Notes: generated by a model from the letters alone, not told the origin. 64,000 nt of DNA from CAZFHA01 sp964518595 (GCA_964518595.1 CAZFHA010000002.1:206359-270358), one strand, 5' to 3'; positions 9,450-19,743 are shown, counted from the first letter of the stretch. Program-made: numbers and translations.

Positions 9450-11231
9450 ATGAGTGCATATGAACTATCTTACCTACTTCGCTATAACTTAGTACTGCTC
9501 TTGGGTCTGGCTGTGGTGCTCCTGTTTATTCATTCGCTCCAAGAGCTTAGATGGAATATGAAAAACTCGGTAACACCTCTGCGCGGCTTTTTCCTTATGA
9601 GTTCTTCATCCAAAAAGCAACAGACCGCAAGTAGTTTTTCGCTCTTTCATACCACAACAATCGGTTCAGCCCTCCGCTCTGACATTCGGCTCAAAAGTCG
9701 TCTTGTGGGTCGCCGTCATGCCATCATCTACTTGTATGAAGGAATTTGGTATTTGCGTCCTGCTACTACCCGCTTTCCTGTCTTTGTTAATGGAACGGAA
9801 ATCCTGCACCCCATTCCGCTGGAAAATCAAGATGTAATTGGCGTAGGCGATATGAGCTTTTCTTTTATCAACGAGCGTCAAACCACGGAAGCGGCTCACC
9901 TTACCTATCGGGTTCAGGATGAACAGCCTGTTTACCCCAAAAAGATTGCTCTTCCCAAGTATTTTGGTGCCTTTGGAGCCATTAACCTCTTTACCCTTAT
10001 TAGCGGCTTCCTCCTCACTTATTTGATTCCGCAAGATCAGACCAAAGCACTGGACTTTGTTAAGTTAACCTTTGTAGCCTTTTGGTTTTTATCTAATGTC
10101 TATTATTTTATTCTGCCCCGGGTGCTCAAAAATCTCGATTCACTTCTACTCTTGCTCCTAATGCAATTAACCACCTTAGGCTTGCTCTTTCAAATTCGTT
10201 TGGAACTAGTAGCGGTTACTACCAAAGCTCCCGATTTACTTTATACCAATTTATATAGTCAAATTATCTCTTTACTCTTAGCTTATTTGCTTTTCCCAAT
10301 TATCGTGCTACTAGTAGCACGCACCCGCATTTTAGAAAGTCTTGTACCGATTTGTGCCGTCCTAACACCTCTATTCTTACTAGTTACTTTGGTTTTTGGA
10401 CGAGGGGCAGAATCTCATGGTGCTACCTTATGGATTTCCTTAGGCGGATTCTCCTTACAGCTAACAGAGTTTGCCAAAATAACTTATTTGATTGTTCTGG
10501 CGGCCTTTTTTAAGAATCGTACCACCCGAAGAAATCAGATTATCTTTGCCGGTTGGGCAGCCTTGGTCTTTTTACTCATTCTTCTGTTACCGGATTTAGG
10601 TTCGATTATGATTCTTTTGCCCACTACACTGGTAGTCTATGTGGTAATGACCTCAGAGTATCTTACTACGGTTATCTTGCTGGCCGGGGGAACCCTTGTC
10701 AGCACCATCGCCTTTTCTACCTTCCCCCATGTCCAGAGACGCTTAGCCGGCTGGACTACCCTATGGACTGAAGTTAATGATAGCAATCGCCAAATTGTCT
10801 ACGGACTTCAAGCCATCGCCAGAGGCGGGCTTATTGGCCGGGGGATTGGTAATGGCAGTCCCGGAGGTATTCCCTTAGCCAGCTCAGACATGGTTTTTGC
10901 CATTATCGCCGAAGAGCTAGGGATTATAAGCGGACTATTCATAATGGGCTTATTTATTATTTTATGGCTTCGAGCCGCCCGAATAACTATTACTACCACC
11001 GATGGATATTCTTCCAGTCTGGCACTAGGAATTGGCACATTAGCTTTTATGGAGGCAGCGGTAGTTATCACTGGAGTTGCCGGGTTATTGCCGCTTACAG
11101 GCGTAACCTTACCACTAATCGCCCGGGGCGGCAGTTCTGTAATGACCATTGTATTTCTATTTGCCATTCTGTCAGGCCTATCCGCCCGACGTCGTAAGGA
11201 GACCGATCAATATGAAAATGTTGATGCATAA
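9450..11231 (+). CDS. SEDS (FtsW/RodA/SpoVE) protein with N-terminal FHA domain
   Basis: SEDS proteins are membrane peptidoglycan polymerases working with class B PBPs. Here one membrane segment near residues 10-28 precedes an FHA-like domain at about 60-145 (TIGSALRSDIRL, GRRHAIIY, FVNG, L-x-DVIGVG), followed by about ten membrane segments with the SEDS signature ending PLTGVTLPLIARGGSS near the C-terminus. FHA domains bind phosphothreonine, so Ser/Thr kinase control of wall growth is an inference. The gene starts 11 bases after the MraY-like gene, and the PBP start lies inside its last 20 bases. Confidence 0.9.
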   Translation: MSAYELSYLLRYNLVLLLGLAVVLLFIHSLQELRWNMKNSVTPLRGFFLMSSSSKKQQTASSFSLFHTTTIGSALRSDIRLKSRLVGRRHAIIYLYEGIWYLRPATTRFPVFVNGTEILHPIPLENQDVIGVGDMSFSFINERQTTEAAHLTYRVQDEQPVYPKKIALPKYFGAFGAINLFTLISGFLLTYLIPQDQTKALDFVKLTFVAFWFLSNVYYFILPRVLKNLDSLLLLLLMQLTTLGLLFQIRLELVAVTTKAPDLLYTNLYSQIISLLLAYLLFPIIVLLVARTRILESLVPICAVLTPLFLLVTLVFGRGAESHGATLWISLGGFSLQLTEFAKITYLIVLAAFFKNRTTRRNQIIFAGWAALVFLLILLLPDLGSIMILLPTTLVVYVVMTSEYLTTVILLAGGTLVSTIAFSTFPHVQRRLAGWTTLWTEVNDSNRQIVYGLQAIARGGLIGRGIGNGSPGGIPLASSDMVFAIIAEELGIISGLFIMGLFIILWLRAARITITTTDGYSSSLALGIGTLAFMEAAVVITGVAGLLPLTGVTLPLIARGGSSVMTIVFLFAILSGLSARRRKETDQYENVDA

Positions 11232-12627
11232 TTTAAAGACGACTCTACTCATTTTTTTGCTGGTTTCTGCCGCACTTTTAGCCGGTCTGCTCTTTCAGCA
11301 GTACCGTAGTAAAGCCATGCTGGATAGTGCTGCTGGAGAAAACAAACAATCGCTTCGTAACCGCTATAGCCAAGCAGGTACAATCTTTGACCGCCAAGGC
11401 ATAATTCTCGCCCAAAGCGTTGAAGGAATTAGGAGTTATGCTGAGGACGATGTGGTGGCGTCAGCAGTTCTTCAAGTGGTGGGCGATTTTACCCATAACA
11501 TCAGTAACACCATTGAAGCCAGCTACCAGAATACCCTTTTAGGTACGGATCGTAATCCTTTTCGTCAGCTCTGGCTGGATTTACAAGGAAAAGGATTAAA
11601 AGGCGACAATATTACCCTCACGTTGGATGCAGGGCTATCTAAGCGAGCACTTGAGCTCATGGGCGATCGAAAGGGTGCGATTGTACTGCTTAATTACCAA
11701 ACCGGTGAAATTCTTAGTAGTATTAGTACCCCTACTACATTGCCAGAATATGTTATTAGCTACGATCAGGAAAAAATACCACCGACGGCTTTGTTTAACC
11801 GGGCATTTTTAGGCAAGTACGCTCCTGGTTCAACCTTTAAAGTCATAACTGCGGCTGCCTATATTAACTCCGGGCGCTTTGATCCAGCCTTTACTTTATT
11901 TTGCGATCGACATTCCACGGTAGATCCTTATGGAGCCAGTGAATCTGGTGATGGTGACGGTCATGGAACGGTGAATCTGGCAGAGGCATTTTCCGACTCT
12001 TGCAATGTGTTTTTTGGTCAAGTAGGGGTGGATAATGGTAAGACTCTCATGCTGAAAGAAGCCCAGCAGATGGGCTATGGTTTAAGTCTCAAAGCCGATC
12101 GACTCTCGATGGCTACCTCAGAGATTTATATTCCCGATAATGCCTCCACCTTGTCTTGGTTAAGTATTGGTCAACCCGTTGCGGATAGTAAATTGTCTAC
12201 TTCCCCACTGCAACTGGCACTTTTAGCCGGAGCTATTGGCAATAATGGCAATATGCCCAAAGCACACATCGTTCATCATGTAACTGCTCCTGATGGCTCT
12301 GAATCCCAAAAAGCTGAGCCGCAAATCGAAAAGCAGCTGGTAAGTCCAGAAACTGCTGCGATTTTAGAAACGCTAATGATTGATGTTGCCCAGAAAGGTA
12401 CGGGAACCGCTGCAGCGATTGAGGGTTATACCGTCGCCGCCAAAACTGGAACCGTTCAAGTTGAGGGGCAGCAAAACACCGCCCTTTGTATTGCATACAT
12501 TGTAGAAGAATCAAAGCCTTACGCTGTGGCAGTAGTGGTTGAAGAAGGCGGTGCTGGTGGAACAACAGCGGCTCCTTTGGCAGGCCAAATGTTGTCCGCT
12601 GCCCTTTCCACCACTTCCGGTCAATAA
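11212..12627 (+). CDS. Class B penicillin-binding protein (transpeptidase)
   Basis: A membrane-anchored D,D-transpeptidase that cross-links peptidoglycan, partner of the SEDS protein upstream. I chose the ATG at 11212, preceded by AAGGA, which overlaps the SEDS gene end; it gives 471 residues starting with a short cytoplasmic stretch and one membrane segment (about 8-27). The transpeptidase triad is present: APGSTFK (SxxK), FSDSCN (SxN) and AAKTGT (KTG). The N-terminal non-catalytic domain is short, as in PbpA-type elongation PBPs. It ends 41 bases before the convergent lysA. Confidence 0.92.
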   Translation: MKMLMHNLKTTLLIFLLVSAALLAGLLFQQYRSKAMLDSAAGENKQSLRNRYSQAGTIFDRQGIILAQSVEGIRSYAEDDVVASAVLQVVGDFTHNISNTIEASYQNTLLGTDRNPFRQLWLDLQGKGLKGDNITLTLDAGLSKRALELMGDRKGAIVLLNYQTGEILSSISTPTTLPEYVISYDQEKIPPTALFNRAFLGKYAPGSTFKVITAAAYINSGRFDPAFTLFCDRHSTVDPYGASESGDGDGHGTVNLAEAFSDSCNVFFGQVGVDNGKTLMLKEAQQMGYGLSLKADRLSMATSEIYIPDNASTLSWLSIGQPVADSKLSTSPLQLALLAGAIGNNGNMPKAHIVHHVTAPDGSESQKAEPQIEKQLVSPETAAILETLMIDVAQKGTGTAAAIEGYTVAAKTGTVQVEGQQNTALCIAYIVEESKPYAVAVVVEEGGAGGTTAAPLAGQMLSAALSTTSGQ

Positions 12628-12668
12628 CACATTTGATCTTTCTGAATTAAATCCTGAAGCGTTGCACT

Positions 12669-13925
12669 TTAGGCAAATTCCGGAAAATTTGCTAATAAGC
12701 TTTCCATGGTATCACGCTTCCGAATTAAGCGTGAATTCCCGTCTAAATCAATCATCACTTCCGCTGGACGCAAACGATTATTGTAGTTTGAGGCCATGGA
12801 ATAACCATAGGCACCGGCATCTAAGAAGCAGAGAATATCATCTTTTTGGCACAGTGGCAATTCCCGATCCTTTGCAAGAATATCACCGCTCTCACAGATA
12901 TTGCCCACCACTGTAACAGTCTTCGTTCCGTTTTTCTTAGAAAGACGGCTTCCCTGTCTGAAAACTTCAATATCATGCCAAGAGTCATACATAGCCGGTC
13001 GAACAAGGACATTCATCCCTAAATCTGTGCCCAGAAAAGCTGTGCCGTTATTTTCCTTGTCAGCCTGAATTCGTCCTAAAAGCACTCCGCCTTCTGCGGC
13101 AATAAAGCGCCCAGGCTCAGACTTAAAAGTAACACTCCGTCCGTACGCCTTTGTAAAAACTTCAATAATTCGCTCAAGTTTTTCCGAAAAAGAGGCCAGA
13201 GAAAAATCCGCTTGACCAGATAGCTTCTGGTAGGGAATGCCAAATCCACCACCGAAATCAATAAACTCAAGCTGCGGGAATTTTTTCGCCAAAGTAAGAA
13301 AATGATCCACGGCCTGCAAAAAGGGCGTATCGTCCATGAATAAAGAACCAATGTGTTGATTAATTCCTACGATCTGTAATTGGTATTGCTTGGCAATTTC
13401 ATGTAAGCGATCAATGTCACCTTCGGCAATACCAAATTTTGTCTTTTTTCCGGCGGTAACAACCTTTTCGTGATGACCTGCCCCTACACCGGGATTAAGC
13501 CTAACTGCACAACGTCCGCCTGGATTTAACATCCCAAAGGTTTCTAGCTGGGACAAACTGTCAAGACTAGTCATAATACCTAGATCTATACCGTATTGCA
13601 GTTCTTCGGCAGAGACATTATTAGGAATGTAGAATATTTTCTCTTTAGGGAAACCAGCCTTTAGCAAAACAAAGATCTCACCGGGAGACATAGCATCTGC
13701 ATTCAGTCCCTCTTCCAGGGCAAGCTTTAGAATAGACAGATTTGAATTACTCTTGATGGAATAATTAGCGGTAAAGTTAGGCAAAGTCACCAGCCTAGCC
13801 ATTTTTCTCATTCGATCCCGTAGTATCGCTTCATTGTATACATATAAAGGGGTGCCATATTTTTGGGCTAATTCCTCAGGATTAGCGTTACCAAAAAAAT
13901 TTGTTGTTTCAATAAAAGATTCCAT
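12669..13925 (-). CDS. lysA: Diaminopimelate decarboxylase
   Basis: A PLP enzyme converting meso-diaminopimelate to lysine, the last step of that pathway. The start is set at 13925, where GGAGG lies six bases before ATG; an upstream extension in frame has no support. The 418 residues include the PLP-binding lysine in NYSIKSN (near residue 50), HIGSLF, the glycine-rich FIDFGGGFG, SEPGRFI, and the CESGD motif near residue 325, whose Cys and acidic residues complete the active site in the dimer. The gene appears monocistronic and convergent with the PBP gene. Confidence 0.96.
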   Translation of the reverse strand: MESFIETTNFFGNANPEELAQKYGTPLYVYNEAILRDRMRKMARLVTLPNFTANYSIKSNSNLSILKLALEEGLNADAMSPGEIFVLLKAGFPKEKIFYIPNNVSAEELQYGIDLGIMTSLDSLSQLETFGMLNPGGRCAVRLNPGVGAGHHEKVVTAGKKTKFGIAEGDIDRLHEIAKQYQLQIVGINQHIGSLFMDDTPFLQAVDHFLTLAKKFPQLEFIDFGGGFGIPYQKLSGQADFSLASFSEKLERIIEVFTKAYGRSVTFKSEPGRFIAAEGGVLLGRIQADKENNGTAFLGTDLGMNVLVRPAMYDSWHDIEVFRQGSRLSKKNGTKTVTVVGNICESGDILAKDRELPLCQKDDILCFLDAGAYGYSMASNYNNRLRPAEVMIDLDGNSRLIRKRDTMESLLANFPEFA

Positions 13926-14084
13926 CTTAAGCCTCCACGAAATATATTTAAAATCTTGCAAGAAAATTGAATGGTTGTATTATAATAATTTCATAATACA
14001 ACCATTTGATTCTATTTTCAAGTCAAAAATACAAGTTCTCAACTTCACTCTTTCATAAACCCACCGTCACACTTGCATTTTCTT

Positions 14085-15941
14085 TTATTCAATCCCCACC
14101 AACCGCATCAAATAACGAGCGTTAGAAGATAGAGATACACCCTTTTCTAAGCGATAATCAAAATGAATGCCCTCTTGATCGTAATGCTCTGAAAAATGGA
14201 AGTTCTCAATGCCAACACCATCCTCAGAGGATAATCCACAGAGTTCGTAATCATGAGTAGACATCATGCCAATAATCCAGGGACGGTTAAGATTTCGGAG
14301 TACGCTGGTGGCACCTTCGGTTCTATCCCGGGAGTTCGTGCCGCGGAAAATCTCATCAATTAGAAAGAGCATAGGCTTCTGCTCTTTCCCCAGAGAAATA
14401 ATCTTTTCTATACGTAGTAGTTCTGCATAGAAGGTTGAAAGACCCTCACTTAGATTGTCAGCAATACGCATAGAGGTTGCCAGTTGCATCAGGCTAAGGG
14501 TGATCTGATTGCCACAACAGATGCTACCTGCATAGGCCAAAACACAATTAATACCTACAGTACGTAAAAAGGTAGTCTTTCCAGACATATTAGACCCGGT
14601 GATTAAAGCAGTGCCTTTGTTAAGCGAAAAACTATTGCGGATTTGCCGGTTAAGGGGCAGCAGAGGATGACCAATTAATTCACCCTCAAAGCTGGGGTTA
14701 TGACCTTCCGGTGCGGTAAAGCTGGGGAAATGACTTTCAGGATAGACAAAAGATAGAGTAGTCAAACTCATTAAAGCTTCCCAGACCCCTAGAGCCTTCA
14801 TGTAGTCTTCTAAGCGGTTACCGGAATCTCTTTTCCAACGTTCCAAGAAGAAAATACAATAGGTGTCATACAAACACAATAGATTGAGAATAAAGAATAG
14901 TAAGGGTTGACTTCGTGCTTGAACGGCTAAACAAATCTTCTTAAAACTGCCGATACGCTGGGAAGCGGAGGCGTCCTCTTTATTTCCAGCCAATATTTTC
15001 TTAGTCTCTTGTAGCAACAGAGATTTTACTTCAGCATTCTCAACTTCTCGGAACAAACCGGTATAGGATTGAAGCGGGTCTTGAAAATCATCAATGGAAG
15101 CAAAAACCGGTTTATATTTAGAATAATTGAGGGCGGTGTAGACAATCTGTAAAACCAAGAAAAGTAAAGGTACATAGGAAGGAATCAAGGTGGTAAAGAG
15201 ACTAATAGCTGTAGCAGCCCAGAAAAGAAGGGTTAAACCAATAGCCAGAAAGCAGTCACGTAGCCCAACTAAAGGCCTTCCCTGATCTTTACTGCTAAGG
15301 TAAGACAATAACCCGGAAGGGTCTTTAGAACTTTGCTTCGCCTTTCTGCCAGCCACCTGAAAATTCTGTAGGAGTTCGATATTATTTTTCAGTTCAGCAA
15401 CAGCCCCCTGCCGCTGCTTAATCTCAGTAAGATTCTTATCTTCTTTCTGCCCCCAAAGCAGATACTGGGCAAAAGTCTTACGCCCAAAGAATGTGGAGGC
15501 CACTGACATAAGATGAAACAGTGAACTCTCGCCAAACAAATCAAGATCACCGGAAAAAGGATGATCCAAATCAACGAAGTCTTCCCCGGTATCTTTAAGC
15601 AAAGAAAAATCATGTTCAGTTCTACCCTGATACTCAGCGTGTATCTCCATCAGTAGTAGTAGGCTCTCCTGCTGCTGTTTACAGCGATTATGTACCACCA
15701 CCAAATAAACAAATATAACCACAGAAGCTCCACTTAAAAGGATCATCCACCAGGGTTGACCTAAGGAAAAGTAAGCGATGAGAAAGGCAAGAAAAGCCAA
15801 AAAGGCGACTAATCTCAAATTGCTATAACGATTATTCCTTTTATTAAAGGTTTGAAAATTTTGTTCTAATTTTATTTTCCTTTCGGAAAAAAGTTGATTT
15901 CTAGCGTTGAAGGCTTCAGAATTACTCTTTTCAATATTCAA
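14085..15941 (-). CDS. Membrane-associated MutS-like ATPase (MutS family V domain)
   Basis: Not the canonical mismatch-repair MutS: there is no mismatch-binding domain. A coiled N-terminal part is followed by two hydrophobic segment pairs (about 45-90 and 230-270), and the C-terminal MutS ATPase domain has Walker A TGSNMSGKTTF, the LSEGLSTFYAELLRI segment, Walker B LFLIDEIFRGTNS and a switch histidine in MSTHD. Such proteins are common in Clostridia and Bacteroidetes; their role is unknown. I start it at TTG 15941, which has AGGAAG six bases upstream. A GTG at 15989 is also in frame but sits in promoter-like sequence. Confidence 0.8.
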   Translation of the reverse strand: MNIEKSNSEAFNARNQLFSERKIKLEQNFQTFNKRNNRYSNLRLVAFLAFLAFLIAYFSLGQPWWMILLSGASVVIFVYLVVVHNRCKQQQESLLLLMEIHAEYQGRTEHDFSLLKDTGEDFVDLDHPFSGDLDLFGESSLFHLMSVASTFFGRKTFAQYLLWGQKEDKNLTEIKQRQGAVAELKNNIELLQNFQVAGRKAKQSSKDPSGLLSYLSSKDQGRPLVGLRDCFLAIGLTLLFWAATAISLFTTLIPSYVPLLFLVLQIVYTALNYSKYKPVFASIDDFQDPLQSYTGLFREVENAEVKSLLLQETKKILAGNKEDASASQRIGSFKKICLAVQARSQPLLFFILNLLCLYDTYCIFFLERWKRDSGNRLEDYMKALGVWEALMSLTTLSFVYPESHFPSFTAPEGHNPSFEGELIGHPLLPLNRQIRNSFSLNKGTALITGSNMSGKTTFLRTVGINCVLAYAGSICCGNQITLSLMQLATSMRIADNLSEGLSTFYAELLRIEKIISLGKEQKPMLFLIDEIFRGTNSRDRTEGATSVLRNLNRPWIIGMMSTHDYELCGLSSEDGVGIENFHFSEHYDQEGIHFDYRLEKGVSLSSNARYLMRLVGIE

Positions 15942-16075
15942 TGTTATCTTCCTGCTTCCTAATATTATTGCTATACTGTATTTTAACACAGAACCGATAG
16001 AATTATGGCTATATCTTCCGATTGGCTTTTGCTAGAATTGTCCTGTAACAAAATGAAAGAGGTGTATAATCCCCC

Positions 16076-17836
16076 ATGAAGATGTATGTCCCCGAGGAAA
16101 ATTTTAAAACCAAGTCTACCTTCCAACTCTTTGCCGCCTATTACCGTCCCAACTTGAAACTCTTTACCTTAGATATGTTTTGTGCATCGATCATTGCCCT
16201 GATTGATCTAAGCTTTCCCTTTGTCTCTCGCCATGCCCTTCAGACTTACCTGCCCCAAGAAAATTATCAGACCTTCTTTATCATAATTATTGCGCTCTTT
16301 TTCGCCTTTCTTTTCCGGGCAGGGATGCAATACATTGTTAACTATTGGGGTCACCTTATGGGGGCAGATATGGAAATGCAAATGCGACGAGATCTTTTCT
16401 ATCATTTGCAGAAAATGTCTTTTTCCTTTTATGATAACAGCCGGACAGGGAATCTCATGAGCCGAATTCTGTCAGATTTATTTGATATTGTTGAATTAGC
16501 TCACCACGGCCCTGAAGATATACTAATCTCTACGATTACCTTAATTGGTTCCTTCGTTGCCATGTCTTTTATCAACCGAAATTTGGCACTGATTTTACTC
16601 CTCTTCCTCCCCGTTCTCCTACTGTTCACCGTCTTTTTACGCAAGCGCATGGCTCGGGCATCAAGAACTATGAAAAGTAGCACGGCAGAGATTAATGCAG
16701 ACATCGAGTCCAGTATTTCCGGCGTGAGAGTATCTAAAGCCTTTGCTAATGAAGAGCATGAACTAAAACGCTTCTTTCGGGGGAGTCAACTCTACCGTAA
16801 CGCCCGGGGCGGATTCTACCGAATTATGGCTCTGTTCACTACAGGCATGGATTTCATGACTGGAATGCTGAACCTTTTAGCCATTGGTTTTGGTGGTTAT
16901 TTCATCATGAAGGGCTACATGACACTGGTAGATCTGGTAGCTTTCACCCTCTATATTGCAGTCTTTTTAGCACCTATCCGCAAGCTGACTAATTTTGCTG
17001 AGCTTTATCAATCAGGCATGGCCGGATTCACACGGTTTGTGGAATTGATGCGAGAAGATCCGGAAATTGCTGACGCCCCCTCAGCCCTTTCCCTTGAGAA
17101 TATTAAAGGTGAAATTGTATTTAATCACGTTTCTTTTTCTTATAGCGAAGAAGAGACGGCCGCCGAAGTTTTGCGAGATATTAATCTGACTATCCCTGCC
17201 GGTAAGACCGTTGCCGTGGTTGGTCCTTCCGGTGGTGGAAAAACCACCCTCTGTCATTTGATTCCCCGCTTTTATGAAATTAATTCCGGCAGTATTACCA
17301 TTGATGGCATTGATGTAAGACAGACTGAGCTTTCTTCTCTACGTCAAAATATAGGCATCGTTCAGCAGGATGTCTTTCTCTTTGCTACAAGTATCATGGA
17401 AAATATTCGCTATGGTAAGTTAGATGCCTCTGATGAAGAAGTTATTGAAGCTGCAAAGAAAGCTGAACTGCATGATTTTATTGTTAGTCTCCCCGAGGGG
17501 TATCAAACCTATGTGGGAGAAAGAGGCTTAAAGCTATCTGGAGGCCAGAAACAACGTATGGCTATCGCCAGAGTCTTTTTAAAGAACCCACCTATCCTGA
17601 TTCTGGACGAAGCTACTTCAGCACTGGATACAGTAACAGAAAAGAAAATCCAAAGCGCCTTGGAGCGGCTCTCAGAAGGACGAACCTGTCTGGTTATTGC
17701 TCACCGACTCAGTACCGTCAGAAGAGCAGGAGAGATTATCTATATTGATGAAAATGGGGTTAAAGAAAGAGGCACCCACCAAGAATTACTTTCTCGGAAT
17801 GGTGCCTACGCCAAACTTCACGATCTTAGTGAGTAG
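16076..17836 (+). CDS. ABC transporter, fused permease and ATPase (exporter type)
   Basis: A half-transporter of 586 residues with six membrane segments in the first 330 residues, followed by an ABC ATPase: Walker A GPSGGGKTTL, Q-loop GIVQQDVF, signature LSGGQKQR, Walker B ILILDEATSALD and H-loop AHRLSTV. It probably works as a homodimer moving lipids, drugs or peptides outward; the substrate is not readable. It is monocistronic, divergent from the MutS-like gene, and followed by a convergent gene with a shared hairpin at 17857-17889. Confidence 0.93.
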   Translation: MKMYVPEENFKTKSTFQLFAAYYRPNLKLFTLDMFCASIIALIDLSFPFVSRHALQTYLPQENYQTFFIIIIALFFAFLFRAGMQYIVNYWGHLMGADMEMQMRRDLFYHLQKMSFSFYDNSRTGNLMSRILSDLFDIVELAHHGPEDILISTITLIGSFVAMSFINRNLALILLLFLPVLLLFTVFLRKRMARASRTMKSSTAEINADIESSISGVRVSKAFANEEHELKRFFRGSQLYRNARGGFYRIMALFTTGMDFMTGMLNLLAIGFGGYFIMKGYMTLVDLVAFTLYIAVFLAPIRKLTNFAELYQSGMAGFTRFVELMREDPEIADAPSALSLENIKGEIVFNHVSFSYSEEETAAEVLRDINLTIPAGKTVAVVGPSGGGKTTLCHLIPRFYEINSGSITIDGIDVRQTELSSLRQNIGIVQQDVFLFATSIMENIRYGKLDASDEEVIEAAKKAELHDFIVSLPEGYQTYVGERGLKLSGGQKQRMAIARVFLKNPPILILDEATSALDTVTEKKIQSALERLSEGRTCLVIAHRLSTVRRAGEIIYIDENGVKERGTHQELLSRNGAYAKLHDLSE

Positions 17837-17856
17837 TGATTACGTGTATAGCCAAT

Positions 17857-17889
17857 GATCCTGTGCGTAGTTTAAGGACGTGCAGGATC
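17857..17889. terminator. Hairpin between convergent genes
   Basis: An inverted repeat GATCCTGTGCGT / ACGTGCAGGATC with a short loop lies in the 35-base gap between the ABC transporter gene and the convergent deacetylase-like gene, overlapping the latter's stop codon. There is no long T run, so factor-independent termination is only plausible. Confidence 0.45.
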
Positions 17890-19743
17890 ACGGACTACTG
17901 CGCCATCAAAGAAACGCTGATAATCAGCATTTCCCAAAGTATCGCCATTAATTATCGCCCGATCTAGATACAAATAATTTTCGCCAAAGGCGTAATAAGC
18001 CGTAGAACCAATTCCAAAAAAGATTCGGAAACCCTGGTTCTTTAAGTATACACTTCTGGGATCTTTACCATTAATAAAACTACCATTAGGATAAACCAGA
18101 ATATCACTAAAACCAGCCATATTCCCTACCTGATCAAGCCATTTCTGCGTATCCGCTTCGATTTCCCCTTGGCTCAGATCCTTAGCATTGACAAAGCCAT
18201 AGGTAGACGAGGCAATCGACCAGCCAGTTTCTTTCAGACGATTCATAATCCGCTTTACTGTCTCTTGATTCTGCTGCATGGCCTGGGCAGAGATACCCGG
18301 ACTGGCCAGACCCATAGCATTTAAAGCCTTATTATGTTCATTTAACTGGTCGTCGCTGGTAACATAACCCATAACCGTTTCGTAGCCACTAAAAGAAATA
18401 ATGCCTTTTGCTCCATCAAAGGAGAAATCCGGATGAGTTTCTACAAAAGCGTCCAGAATCCCTACAGCCTCTCGATCCCGGCTAATAACGCTCTCTTCCG
18501 CTTTGTCAAAAGACTCACTAACTACTTGGTTTTGCTCATTAAGAAGCAGGCGATTATTTAGGCCCTTTCTTAGCATTAAACCGGAATAGTTAACATCCTC
18601 CACGATAATAATTAGTGGTTTTTTCCCTTTCGGCAACATCATATGATTCTGGGTAATCTCCTGAGGATTAGTGAGACCAGCCATAAAATGCACATCAATC
18701 AGCATATAGTCATTGGCATAAAGCTGTTCCAAAATCCGGCTGAACTCTCCGGCAGTTAAGCGATAAGGTGCAACAGTTTTACGATTATCTACACTGAAAG
18801 CCTGTTCAGGGTCGGCAATCAGCGGCTTAATACAAATAACCTCTACCCGGCCTTTAAACTCTTCTACCGGCACAGTGTTAGAAGTAGCCGCAATTAATTT
18901 ATCTTGAATTTTCGTGTCATTAGGAAAGATAAGTGCAAGATCAGTCAAGATATTTTCTGCTGTATAGTAACGATAATTACTGATCAAATTATCGCAGTAC
19001 TCCAACATCGGATCATACATCACCGTCTTACACTCATCTAAACGCTGCACAGAAAACTGCTTAACCAGCCCCTGAAACTCTTCGTCAGAGATAACTTCTT
19101 GGTATATCTTAACTGCTTCAATATAACTTTTATCTTGAAAGGCCTGCTCTGCTTCCTGCACTTTAGGACTGGCCTTCTCAATCATATCCAGTTCTGCCTT
19201 GATGGGGTCAGCGGTAGCTTTAACGTTAGGATAGGCGCCGATCTCGTCAAAAATAAACCGCAAGGTATCTTTATCAATTTGCCCCAGCAAGAATTCTGTA
19301 CTCAAACTTTGAAGCCAACCTGATAGATAAGCCCCAGTTAACTCATTCATTTGTTCCAAAAAAGCCCGATCATCGGCTCTGGGCTTATAGTGTTCCTTAC
19401 GGATCTGTTCTTCCAACCCTTCTACCCTTTTGAGTATAATGTCTTCCATCGAGAGCATAATCTGTCGTTCCCGACTATCTTGCTCCTCGGTAGCCCCAGG
19501 GTCTTGATCCAGCACCTTACCCTGAATCTCCCGATACTGATTAAGAGCATCCACATAATTATTCCCTTCAAGGGCACTCTGAAAGGCTGATAATTCTGAT
19601 GAAAGCTGACTGTTATAACTGTAAAGCACGGCAAAAACCACAGCAGCACCTACCAAAGCCGCCAAATAGGTCCAGATCAAAACCCACCGACCAAGGGTGC
19701 GCGTGCCTTCCGGCTTATCAAAATAATGATAGGATTTGGGCAT
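17872..19743 (-). CDS. Membrane-anchored polysaccharide deacetylase-like protein
   Basis: A 623-residue protein with a short cytoplasmic start, one membrane segment (about residues 20-45) and a large extracytoplasmic part. Residues about 50-290 are helical and resemble repeats; from about 305 the sequence follows the clostridial polysaccharide deacetylase-like (NodB-type) domain, with KPLIIIVEDVNYSG, an AFVETHPDFSFDGAKG stretch and a C-terminal LVYPNGSFINGKD. The usual catalytic FDD is replaced by VED, so activity is doubtful. It begins two bases after the parC stop and is probably cotranscribed with parE-parC. Confidence 0.72.
   Translation of the reverse strand: MPKSYHYFDKPEGTRTLGRWVLIWTYLAALVGAAVVFAVLYSYNSQLSSELSAFQSALEGNNYVDALNQYREIQGKVLDQDPGATEEQDSRERQIMLSMEDIILKRVEGLEEQIRKEHYKPRADDRAFLEQMNELTGAYLSGWLQSLSTEFLLGQIDKDTLRFIFDEIGAYPNVKATADPIKAELDMIEKASPKVQEAEQAFQDKSYIEAVKIYQEVISDEEFQGLVKQFSVQRLDECKTVMYDPMLEYCDNLISNYRYYTAENILTDLALIFPNDTKIQDKLIAATSNTVPVEEFKGRVEVICIKPLIADPEQAFSVDNRKTVAPYRLTAGEFSRILEQLYANDYMLIDVHFMAGLTNPQEITQNHMMLPKGKKPLIIIVEDVNYSGLMLRKGLNNRLLLNEQNQVVSESFDKAEESVISRDREAVGILDAFVETHPDFSFDGAKGIISFSGYETVMGYVTSDDQLNEHNKALNAMGLASPGISAQAMQQNQETVKRIMNRLKETGWSIASSTYGFVNAKDLSQGEIEADTQKWLDQVGNMAGFSDILVYPNGSFINGKDPRSVYLKNQGFRIFFGIGSTAYYAFGENYLYLDRAIINGDTLGNADYQRFFDGAVVRDPARP

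Noticed and set aside
15942..15989. Longer start (GTG 15989) for the MutS-like protein
   Set aside because: The GTG sits within TTAAAATACAGTATAG, which looks like promoter sequence, and the TTG at 15941 has an RBS.
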